From contig JAOVFP010000006.1 of assembly GCA_025738555.1 (NCBI GenBank), positions 5,022,001 through 5,086,000 on the forward strand: a stretch of 64,000 nucleotides of DNA, given 5' to 3'. Below are positions 34,320 to 44,382 of the stretch, piece after piece; positions within the stretch are counted from its first letter, which is position 1, and the number at the start of each line of letters is the position of its first letter. Under the pieces are notes generated by a model. The model saw only the letters and a list, made by a program, of their open reading frames with translations, did not search any database and was not told the origin of the DNA. A program made the translations under genes and the position numbers. This stretch comes from Cyathus striatus. Lineage: Eukaryota > Basidiomycota > Agaricomycetes > Agaricales > Nidulariaceae.

Positions 34320-34920
34320 CACATTTCCTCACATGTCACAATTGTGACACATCTTCCCGCACGTCACGTTAGTCACATATATTCCTGTGTATCACATTCG
34401 TCTTGTGCGTCACAATTGTCACATATATTCCCGCGCTTCATATTAGTCACACGTGTCATGGTTGTCACACATATTCCCTCGCCTCACATATTTCCCGCGC
34501 TTCACACATTTCTCATGCATCGCATATTTCCCGCGCATCACATATTTCCCACGTGTCACATATTTCATGTGCGTCACGCTTTTCACGCTTTTCACATGTG
34601 TCACGCTTTTCACATGTGTCACGCTTTTCACATGTGTCACGCTTTTCACATGTGTCACGCTTTTTACATGTGTCACGCTTTTCACATGTGTCACGCTTTT
34701 CACATGTGTCACGCTTTTCACATGTGTCACGCTTTTCACATGTGTCACGCTTTTCACATGCGTCACGCTTTTCATGTGCGTCACGCTTTTCACGCGCGTC
34801 ACGCTTTTCACGTGCGTCACGCTTTTCATGTGTGTCATGCTTTTCATGTGTGTTATGCGTGTCACGTTCATCACACTTTAGTGCTCGTCATGCTTTTCAC
34901 ATTCTTACATTTGTCATGCT
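34320..34920 (+). repeat. 18 bp array CACATGTGTCACGCTTTT in the left arm
   Basis: Between about 34570 and 34860 the 18 bp unit repeats about 16 times, first exactly and then with C/T and G/A changes. Flanking 34320-34570 holds longer units with GTCACAATTGTCACATATAT and CCCGCGC. The unit length is a multiple of three, so three plus frames and one minus frame stay open; these are not genes. Confidence 0.85.
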
Positions 34921-36329
34921 TTGAAATCTTGCCTTTCTTGGGTATTAATCTTTTGATTCACATTACATGTCCTATGTGTGTCATTACATTTCTCACAGCA
35001 TTACATTTGTTATGCTTTGTAAGTATAACACTTGTCATGCTCTTAGTATAGGTGGCAAATTGAAAACTAAATTAATAGATGGATACTCAGCAATAGTATG
35101 TGCATGGACCACTTCCTGATGCTGTCTGAGTAGTTACCTGATTCATACTGCCAGTAGTCATATGCTTATCACAAAGATTGAGCCATACATGTACAAGGAT
35201 AAGCAACATTTATCAGAGACATCAACACATACAGTAGTATAGAAGTGAACCTGATTGTCATGGAAGATGTTTCTGAATTGAAGGAAATTCTAAGACAAAG
35301 AATTTGTGAGTTGATAGCACATCCATATATCCACAGGTACTAGTAAGGGAAAGTCACCTATATTTAATGAATGTAATGTACTGTACTAAAATAGGTACAG
35401 AATAATGGTAGTGAGCTGAGTATCAAAAAGAGAAATAAGCCCAATTCTACATTGTGTCACAATATCAGTAAGAGTGGAGATAGTTTACATTACCTCTCTG
35501 TATCAATAAAGCAAACTGTCATGTAGTTATATAGAGTAAGCAGATATATGACTCAATAATGTGTATTGAAGATATCAGTATAACCAATAGTGATACAAGA
35601 ATCATGATCATCTAATGTTTGAGATGTGTAAGTTTGATGTGATGTAGAGTTACATAGTTCAATACCATTATATCATATCTCTAGTCTTGATTATAAAATG
35701 TCAATGAACTTACATACACACTCTACATTTTTCATTCTAGTTGCTTCTTACTTTTAGACTTCCATAATTTACTAATTGTAATATCCCATGTCATAACCTT
35801 CAATTTAGCAAGAACATATATGTTTCCTTGCTTTAATAATTTATTCTGCAGTTTAGAATACTTCTGTTCTGTAATGTGAACAATGATATAGATATACAGG
35901 TAACCAGACACATATAACTGGCTCAAGTTGTTATATCTTATGACAGACAAACAAAGTCGAAATGTTCTACATGTCATAATAAGTTCCAAAAATCATGTGA
36001 TCTTATGAAATATACACAAAATGTGACAAATGAGATGCATATTGAGAACATGACAAACTTGACATGTGACTTGCATCAAAAACATAATGCAAATGAAAAC
36101 CATGATAGGATGATAGTGGATAACAAGTGATATGCTGAGTATTCCCCAGTTCACATAGTTTCAAATTTAGATATGTTGTCAATATCAAGGGCCAAATTAG
36201 ATTACTGAGCTGTGAAAATTGTGGCAAATGTAACATGTGAAAAGAGCATGATGAGTGACACACATAGAACATGTAATATGAATCAAAAGATTAATACCCA
36301 AGAAAGGCAGGATTTCAAAGCATGACAAA

Positions 36330-37025
36330 TGTAAGAATGTGAAAAGCATGATGAGCGCTAAAGTGTGACGAACATGACATGCATAACACACATGAAAAGC
36401 GTGACGCGCGTGACTAACATGAAGCGCGGGAATACATGTGACAACTGTGACGCGCGAGATGAACGTGACACACAGGAATATATGTAACAATTGTGACGTG
36501 TATGACTAACATGAAGCGCGGGAATATATGTGACAACTGTGACGCGTGTGACAAACATGAAGCGCGGGAATATATGTGACAATTGTGACGCGCGAGATGA
36601 ACGTGACACGTGGGAATATATGTAACAATTGTGACGCGTATGACAAACATGAAGCGCGGGAATATATGTGACAATTGTGACATGCGAGAATGTATGTGAC
36701 GAGTGTGACGCGCGAAAGAACGTGACAAATGTGACGTGCGTGAAATATGTGACGCGTGGGAAATGTGTGATGCGCGGGAAATATGCGATGCACGAGAAAT
36801 GTGTGAAGCGCGGGAAATATGTGAGGCGCGGGAATATGTGTGACAATCGTGACGCGTGTGACAAACATGAAGCGCGGGAATATATGTGACAATTGTGACA
36901 TGCATAAAAAGCGTGACGCGTGTGACTAATATGAAGCGCGGGAATATATGTGACTAACGTGACGTGCGGGAAATATGTGACGCGCGGGAAGATGTGTCAC
37001 AATTGTGACATGTGAGGAAATGTGA
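36330..37025 (-). repeat. About 60 bp GAAGCGCGGGAATATATGTGACA array in the right arm
   Basis: Repeated TGACGCGTGTGACAAACATG + AAGCGCGGGAATATATGTGA units occupy the place mirrored by the 18 bp array in the left arm. The two arms therefore differ in which sub-repeat has expanded. The unusual GCGC content stands out against the AT-rich arms. Confidence 0.75.
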
Positions 37026-38353
37026 CAAATCCATACAATAGCAATATCCAATTAGTAGTTATCATTGATTGCTTATGATTGCCTAGCCATCCATACTAAT
37101 ATTCAATTAGTGAAGATCAATGATTGTTTATGATTGCCTAACCATCCATACTAATATTCAATTAGTAAAAATCAATGATTGTTTATGATCACCTCACCAT
37201 CCATACAATAATAATATTCAATTAGAAAAAATCAATGATTGTTTATGATTGTCTCTCCATTCATACTAATATTCAAATAGTAAGGATTAATGATTGTTTA
37301 TGATTGTCTCTCCATTCATACTAATATTCAAATAGTAAGGATTAATGATTGTTTATGATCACCTCACTATTCATACAATAATAATATTCAATTAGAAAAA
37401 ATCAATGATTGTTTATGATTGCCTCTCCATTCATACTAATATTCAATTAGATAAATCAATGATTGTCTATGATCACCTAATACATTCATACAATAGTAGT
37501 ATTCAATTAAAAACAATCAGTGATTGTTTATGATCACCTAGCCATCCATACAATAGTAATATCCAATTAGAAACAATCAATGATTGCTTATGATCATTTA
37601 ATACATTCATACAATAATTCAATTAGAACAAATCAATGATTGTCTATGATCACCTAATACAACCATACAATAGTGATATTCAATTAGAACAAATCAATGA
37701 TTGTCAATGATCACCTATTACAATCATATAATAGTAATATTCAATTAGAACAAATAAATGATTGTTTATGATCACCTAATGCAACCATAGAATATTAATA
37801 TTCAATTAGAACAGATAAATGATTGTCTATGATCATCTAATGATCACATAATACAACCATACAATAGTAAAATTCAATCAGAACAAACCAATGATTGTCT
37901 ATGATCACCTTATACAACCATACAATAGTAAAATTCAATTAGAATAAATCAATGATTGTCAATGATCACCATATACAACTATACAATAGTAAAATTCAAT
38001 TAGAACAAATCAATGATTGTCAATGATCATCTAATACAACTATGCAATAGTAATATTCAATTAGAAAAAATAAGTGATTGTCTATGATCACCTAATTCAA
38101 CCATATAATGGTAATATTCAATTAGAACAAATAAGTGATTGCCTATGATCACCTAATACAACCATACAATAGTAAAATTCAATTAGAACAGATCAATGAT
38201 TGCCTATGATCATCTAATACAACCATACAACAGTATATTCAATTAGAACAAATCAATGATTGTTTATGATCCCAATCATAAAATGGCATGGCTTATTCGA
38301 TTGGGACAATCATATAACACTGCTGTTATATGATCAGAATGGCTGGCACTTAT

Positions 38354-38479
38354 GCGATGAAGCCTGAAACCAATCTAGTTTGGCGGAAATGGCTCAGGGC
38401 AAATCACTATGCTTGGACCTTCCGAGAGACTGTGGAAATGGAGTCGCACAATTATCTTCATTGTTATTTACAAAACTAA
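38354..38479 (+). pseudogene. 3' end of the unknown-function gene after the foldback insertion
   Basis: The duplicated target GCGATGAAG (A-M-K) is followed in the same frame by PETNLVWRKWLRANHYAWTF, then RETVEMESHNYL and a TAA at 38477-38479. This continues the text interrupted at 32870, matches the expected tail of the family, and fixes the insertion point to the base. Confidence 0.75.
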
Positions 38480-38639
38480 TCATTGCTTGTTACGTACTCA
38501 TGTTTTATATTTTATTTCGCAATACATATACAATGCTTGTAGCTTGGAACTTAAGTAATTTTGCGGAAAACATCATACACAAGTCTAGCAAAGCAACATC
38601 AAACTTCTCCAGTCTTAGCAGCAATACCACACAACAAAC

Positions 38640-38791
38640 ATCACACCAAGTCTAGCAAGCAACATCAAGCAATGTCAAACTCCTTAGTGGCAACGTCAGG
38701 CAACGTCAAAGTTAAATTATCAATGGATGGCAACGTCAATGGCAACGTCACTTGGGCAACGTCAAAATCCGGGCAACGTCAAAATCTGTAG
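38640..38791. repeat. GGCAACGTCA repeats and right terminal inverted repeat of the large element
   Basis: Six to eight GGCAACGTCA units end in GGGCAACGTCAAAATCCGGG, CAACGTCAAAATCTGTAG (to 38791). This is the inverted complement of the left terminus at 14750-14801. The last four bases of the element, GCCC, lie at 41330-41333 because A and B inserted between them. Confidence 0.7.
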
Positions 38792-39731
38792 TATGAAGTT
38801 CCAAGTGTTGAAAAAGTCACGCCCGCCGTAAATCAGTTGTGCCGTGTGCCGTATCCATACTGCATCATTGGAATTGCTGGTTTTATTAATTCATCCGGTT
38901 TATATATGAATGTAATATTTCCTACATAATATGAAGCACATTTGACTCCGTTTTATACAGTATTTTCCATCTTTTTGTATGTTTTAGCACCGGAAAGTAA
39001 GTAGTTCCCACGCTCCTCCGCTCACCATTACTCACCGTCAAACTCAATGCACATTCAAATTCCTTTGCTGTGTGTTCATATATAGCATCTCACATTCTTC
39101 GTATTCCCATGAAGATTTTGTGGGTTATAGGACACAAGTCATAATTTACAAGTAAAGCTGCGATTAAGTGAGAGATAAAAGTTAATAGATCATAAATTCA
39201 ACATAAAGAATTTGAATGATATACTATCTTATTGAATTTTAGATATTGTAAGTATGATCCTTCATCGTTGCATAAATGTGTTGGGATACTTACAACAACA
39301 CATGGAAGAGTGATATTACAACCGAGGGGACCTAGCATAAACTACTAGAACTATAGCTTAAACACATTTATGTGCCCAGTTTATTCTTTATATTATTATA
39401 TATTTTATGATACTACAGTGCATTTTATGCACCGAGATGCAATATGTTTGAATCAACCGCTATGCGGTAGATTCGGTACCTTTTCGGAAGGCTTAACAGT
39501 GCGCGGGGGAGCGTGGGAACTATCCTTCAGATGATAAAAACATAGAAAAAAGACAGAATATATCTCCTATATCAGTGTCAAAATGCATTGAATATAATAT
39601 AGTACATGTTTTAATCATAAATATACAAAATGAGTAAGAAAAAACAGCAATCCAACGATGCAGTGTGGATACGGCACACGGCACAACCGATTTATGGCGG
39701 GCGCGACTTTTTCAACACTTGGAACTTCATA
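38792..39731. mobile_element. Inverted-repeat element A (940 bp)
   Basis: The left end TATGAAGTTCCAAGTGTTGA and the right end read inward are the same for about 90 bp with few changes, including GCCGTGTGCCGTATCCA. CTGTAG stands on both sides (38786-38791 and 39732-39737). No ORF of note inside. Non-autonomous. Confidence 0.75.
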
Positions 39732-39737
39732 CTGTAG

Positions 39738-41323
39738 TATGACGCTCCGTTTGATCAAAAACTCACCGTACCGTAGTTCGGCTGCCGTAGCAAAGTGCAT
39801 GCCGTAGCGTTGGACTTTTCATGTTTTTTTCTTCTAATTCTTATGTTTTTCATATGAATATACATTATATGATATTATTAAGCTATTATAACGAAAATAT
39901 GTGCCTGAAAAGTCTCTTTTTCCGGTCGTTTCGCATGTGAAAGTTGTTTTCCCACGCTTACTGACCATGCGGAGACTCTTCAATAATACTTGCTAGACAG
40001 TAGAATAAATGGATACATATTATTAAAGTGACTTAATGTACTTCTATGGTGTACATAGTGACTTGTACAATTCAAATTTTCAACAAATTCCGCTGTCACT
40101 AAGTCAATCAATCCAGAGAAGTGATAGAATGACAGTATATTGTTAGGTTCTTCATTAGCATTAGTATTAGTGGTATAAAAATTAGTGCATAACTTTCTTT
40201 TTACGATATTCATAATGTATATATTTACAGTACGGGCCTAGCAAATATTTTTGAAGTCTGCATTGAGAAAGTGCGGGAAAAAACCTTCGTTGCGAAACAA
40301 CACGAAAAGCGGAGACTTTGAGGACAATTTAAAGGCTCAAATACCATTATAGGTGTTCCTAAATTTCATCATAACAAAAAAATAGTCTCCGAAAGCTATG
40401 TTACTTAACGAAATGTTATGTTCAACACTATTTCCCACGCCCTTCCCACACTTGGTTGAAGTGACCTACAGCAATCTTACAGTGCTGTCAGTCCACCTTT
40501 GATCAGCAGTACTCACTCGTACTCTTCACATATATAATTTATTTATGTCCGGAGACCAAATGGCAAGCCAGCATTCACATGTATATTGGATTGTTGCGAT
40601 GTGGGGCTTCTCAATTAGGTGTGGGAAAAACTGTTGAACAAAAAATATCGTGAAATACATAGCTTTCGGGTCAATTTAATTGTTATCATGATATTCAGGG
40701 ACACTTATAATGTCATTTGAGCCTGCAAATTGCTCTTGAAGCCTCTGTTTTTCGTGTTGTTTCGCATGCGAAGGGTATTTTCCCACGCTTTCTCGATGGG
40801 CGGAGACTTCAACAACATTTGCTAGGCTCATACCATAAACATATACATTATGAATATCATAGAAAGCTATTTATGTACTATCTTTTAGTAGTTATAAATT
40901 CAGATTTCTTACACCACTAGCACCAATGTCATTCTATCACTTCTCTGGGTTGATTGACTTAATGACGGTGGAATGTGTTGAAAATTTGACTTGTATATGC
41001 CCTTATGTATACCATAGAAGTGCATTAACTCACTTTTCTATAATATTTATGCATTTATTCTACTGTCTAGCAAGTATTATTGAAGAGTCTCCGCATGGTC
41101 AGTAAGCGTGGGAAAACAACTTTCACATGTGAAACGACCGGAAAAGAGACTTTTCAGGCGTATATTTTTGTCATAATAGTGTAAGCATATCATACAATGT
41201 ATATTTATATTGAAAACATAAGAATTAGCTGAAAAAACATGAAATGTCCAATGCTACGGCATGCACTTTGCTACGGCAGCCGAACTACGGTACGGTGAGT
41301 TTTTGATCAAACGGAGCGTCATA
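39738..41323. mobile_element. Palindromic element B (1.6 kb, arms of about 0.7 kb)
   Basis: The termini TATGACGCTCCGTTTGATCA are inverted copies at 39738 and 41323. Matching goes on through CATGCCGTAGC, GACCATGCGGAGACT, AGTGATAGAATGAC and further, so nearly the whole element folds back on itself. CTGTAG flanks it (39732-39737 and 41324-41329), the same target that element A used. No gene is visible inside. Confidence 0.8.
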
Positions 41324-41342
41324 CTGTAGGCCCAGTTTGCCG

Positions 41343-42243
41343 TAGATAAATCGTTGCCGTACTCACAGAATCTGCTCATTTTCTGTATTTTCTACACATA
41401 TCTTCGCATATACTACATAATGACATACTGATATATCCTACCACTGCAGATATCTCCTTTATAATGCCCGTTTCGATGACTTTCTGAGGTTTCGGAAATA
41501 TCCGTTATAATTCCCATGCACTTCTGAGCATTGTGCCGTACATCTAATTTCATTCTACTTAACTGTTAGGCATTACAAAACTTCATTTAAGCTCTTCTTT
41601 CGGGATGTACATTGTATATTGTATGTTAAAATATCATATACACCGCTTTATTACTATTAGTACATTAAGCAAGATGTATATGTTATCGAAAAGTGGTGTA
41701 GAAAAGGTATAACATGACAAAAATTAGAGCCTTATAGGTCGTTATCAAATTTATTACCTTATCTTAGTTCAAGACTTGTCAAGTTGAACATGAAATATCG
41801 TGTGAAGGTACCCGGACATGATCTTACTTTAATGAGCAGTGTACAGGTCCATTTACATAGGAGATAACATTGAAATCTACTGCATAATAAACATGTTTAG
41901 TATCAATTATCTATTACTAAAATGTATAACAATGATAGAATGGCCCAAACGAAGTACTGTAATGCATAACGGTACAGTTGAATGAAGTTGGATGTACGGC
42001 ACAACGTTCAGAAGTGCGTGGGAATTATAACGGATATTTCCGAAACCTCAGAAAGTCATTGAAACAGGCATTATAAAGGAGATATCTGCAATGGTAGGAT
42101 ATATCAGTACGTTATTATGTAGTATATGCGAAGATATGTGTAGAAAATACAGAAAATGAGCAGATTCTGTGAGTACGGCAACGACTTATCTACGGCAAAC
42201 CGAATTAGAACTACGGTGAATTAATTAATGGATGGAGCGTCAT
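41343..42243. mobile_element. Palindromic element C, body and right end
   Basis: Left-arm boxes from 41343 (CGTTGCCGTACTCACAGAAT, GGAAATATCCGTTATAATTC, GCCGTACATC) recur inverted from about 41960 to 42190. The right terminus GGATGGAGCGTCATA pairs with 14700-14714. About 50 bp of the left arm are stranded at 14700-14749. The central part shares sequence with element D (a GAGCAGTGTACAGGTCCATT region inverted relative to D). Confidence 0.78.
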
Positions 42244-42251
42244 ACATAAGT

Positions 42252-43196
42252 GTCATTTATTCGCCGTACTTGTAGTTCAGTTCGCCGTAGTTAACCGTTG
42301 CCGTACTCACAATATCTACTCATTTTTCGGTGTTTTCTGTACATATCTATATATTTAATATATATTACATGTTAATACATCCTAATACCACAGGTATGTC
42401 TTTCATACTGACCGTTTTTACGACTTTCTGAGACCTCGGAAATATCCGTTATAATTCCCACGCTCTTCTGAATGTCGTGCCGTACACCCAATTTCATTCT
42501 ACTGTACTGTTAAGCATTTCAAAACTTCGTTTTAGCTCTTATTTCATCGTTGTATATCACATAAACAGATAAATTATACTAAAAAGGTTTATTATATGGT
42601 ATTTCTTGATGTATCTTGTATGTAAATGTACCTGTACACTGCTCACCAAAGTATGACCATGTCCAGATAGTACTTCCTTTACATACCTTCAAGTTATTTT
42701 GCATGTTTCAGTTTGGTATTTATTGAACTCAGATAAGCAAGGATACTATTTGTGGTGCCTGTGATTTAACATAGGACATTGTCTCTTTAACCTAGTTAAA
42801 TTTGAAGCTAAGATACTTGATAGCCACTTGCAAGGCTCTAATTTTTTTTTTCATGTTATATCTCTTTTTATGTGATATACAACGATTAAATAAGAGCTAA
42901 AATGAAGTTTTGAAATGCTTAACAGTACAGTAGAATGAAATTGGGTGTACGGCACGACATTCAGAAGAGCGTGGGAATTATAACGGATATTTCCGAGGCC
43001 TCAGAAAGTCGTCAAAATGGCCATTATGAAAGACATAACTGCTGCAGTAGGATATATTAACATGTAATATATATTAAATGCATAGATATGTACAGAAAAT
43101 ACGGAAAAATGAGTAGATATTGTGAGTACGGCAACGGTTAAGTACGGCGAACCGAGCTACGAGTACGGCAAATAAATGACACATTGGAGCGTCATA
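42252..43196. mobile_element. Palindromic element D, left terminus truncated
   Basis: Arms share GCCGTACTTGTAG/GCCGTACTCGTAG, CGTTGCCGTACTCACAATAT and ATTCCCACGCTCTTCTGAAT in inverted order. The right end is complete (GGAGCGTCATA), while the left lacks the first dozen or so bases. CATAAG follows both the right end of C (42245) and the right end of D (43197), suggesting a 6 bp duplication. D belongs to the same family as C. Confidence 0.7.
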
Positions 43197-43202
43197 CATA
43201 AG

Positions 43203-44382
43203 TTGGGATTGCGTACTTCCGCCTAGTTGTCATTCACATCAAAGGGGGGAAAAGGCTCAGTGCACAGCAATGGGTGTTATCGGCATATGCTGTCATGGCC
43301 TTCGTTTCAAGCACCCTTCAAATTGCGGGGAATGTACGACACGTTACACAAGATTTAGACTTAGATGTCGGATGCTACAATTTTCACGACGGATTTCACC
43401 TCAAAACAGACTGGATTGAAAATATTAGCTTCATTGTGACAGCATGGGCTGTTGATATCATCATGGTATTCAACATTATTTTGAATGTAACAGTAAATAA
43501 ATTCTCCTGATTATGTTCATTAGATATGGCGCTTTTTAATCATTTATCATGACTTCAAGCGTATAAAATGGTGTATATTTGTATTTTCATTGCTGATTCA
43601 AACAGCATCCATAGGTATGTTGTCAATAATCTGCTCTCAGTAGACGTGTCTCAGGAAGCTAAATTATGATTTATAAATTAGGAGCAGGCGTCTATACCAC
43701 TTTTATTTCAATTAATGGCATTGGCTTAGATTTTGATGTAAAGCAATTATACTTATTCATGGTATATTACTGACGAAATTACAATTAATCAGACTGGCAA
43801 CTTTCTTGTAATTATCTTCTCCGAATGTATAGTTATTCAGAATATCCCACTGATCACCTATCGAATTAGTTAAACGGATTCTTTTTGGCAATTTTCGAAG
43901 CAATCACCCTGTTACAGAATACTATGCTTACCACTTTGATTGTGGGAAGATTACTTCTATTTCGTCGTCGAATTCAAAAGATTCTAGGAAGATGTTACGG
44001 GAACGAGTATACTAGTATTGCAACAATGGTGATCGAGTCTCAAGCGCTTCTTGGAATTGTCCAAGTCGCAATGCTCGTATCATTAAGCGATACACAATCC
44101 AATATTGACATATATGGAATAACATTTTATCAAGTCGTTGGACAAATCCAGGTGAGAGAAATCGATAATGATCATACAAAATTACTCATTCAAGTTGACA
44201 ATTAGGTTCTGTCTCCAATGATGCTAATATATCGAGTTATGGAGGGAAAGATGTGTAATTCCCAGACCATATCAGAACTCACACAAGTCAGATTCAATAA
44301 TGATGTTGCTCCGGAACTCAATTCGTCACCTTGCTTAAGTACGGACTCGGACTGTAACACTTTCTTACTGGTAGACCGGTAA
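43203..44382 (+). pseudogene. Main part of the membrane-protein gene split by the nest
   Basis: From 43203 the frame gives VGIAYFRLVVIHIKGGKRLS, QQWVLSAYAVMAFVSSTLQI and AWAVDIIMVFN, followed by the short exon with a GCGCTTTTTAATCATTTATC context (about 43527-43615). Next comes FEAITLLQNTMLTTLIVGRL...GRCYGNEYTSIATMVIESQA (43885-44150), an intron with GTGAGA...ATTAG, and a last exon, VLSPMMLIYRVMEGKMCNSQ, ending with TAA at 44380-44382. It is paralogous to 46019-47289. Downstream exons look undamaged, so the insertion is probably the inactivating event and may be fairly recent. Confidence 0.78.

Larger units (their letters stand above)
32871..38353. mobile_element. 5.5 kb foldback MULE-type element with 2.1 kb inverted repeats
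   Basis: The ends read GTGCCAGCCATTTTGATCAT (left, from 32875) and, inward from the right, GTGCCAGCCATTCTGATCAT; both continue into TATAACAGCAGTGTTATATG. The inverted repeats extend from 32871 to about 35010 and from about 36230 to 38353. A perfect 9 bp direct repeat, GCGATGAAG, flanks it (32862-32870 and 38354-38362). The coding frame of the interrupted gene resumes exactly after the duplication. The 1.2 kb central part (35010-36230) has no ORF over about 90 codons, so the element is non-autonomous. Long terminal repeats plus a 9 bp duplication suggest a Mutator-like foldback. Confidence 0.88.
14750..41333. mobile_element. Large MULE-like element, about 18 kb before later insertions
   Basis: The left end reads GGGCTACTAGTTTTTGACG. 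The right end, read inward and ignoring elements A and B, is GGGCCTACAGATTTTGACG. Both continue as GTTGCCCGGATTTTGACG, giving about 40 bp terminal inverted repeats. Flanks are GGTTTGCCG (14741-14749) and AGTTTGCCG (41334-41342), an 8 bp exact or 9 bp near-exact target duplication inside element C. This size of duplication is typical of Mutator-like elements. The span includes younger insertions: solo LTR 25409-26016, foldback 32871-38353, A 38792-39731 and B 39738-41323. Cargo includes the transposase gene, a divergent gene of unknown function and captured host gene pieces. That the transposase mobilised this element is inference from position. Confidence 0.72.

Noticed and set aside
34293..35051. 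Long overlapping open frames on both strands (up to 252 codons)
   Set aside because: They lie in an 18 bp repeat array. A repeat length divisible by three leaves several frames open at once, and the translations are monotonous Cys/His/Phe/Thr repeats. The same holds for the minus-strand frames at 36358-36905.
38380..38791. 91- and 76-codon plus-strand frames
   Set aside because: They are in other frames than the true continuation of the interrupted gene (38354-38479) and then run into GGCAACGTCA repeats.
14750..41333. A Starship-type giant element
   Set aside because: No DUF3435/tyrosine-recombinase captain gene is present, and the structure has inverted termini and an 8-9 bp duplication, fitting a MULE instead.
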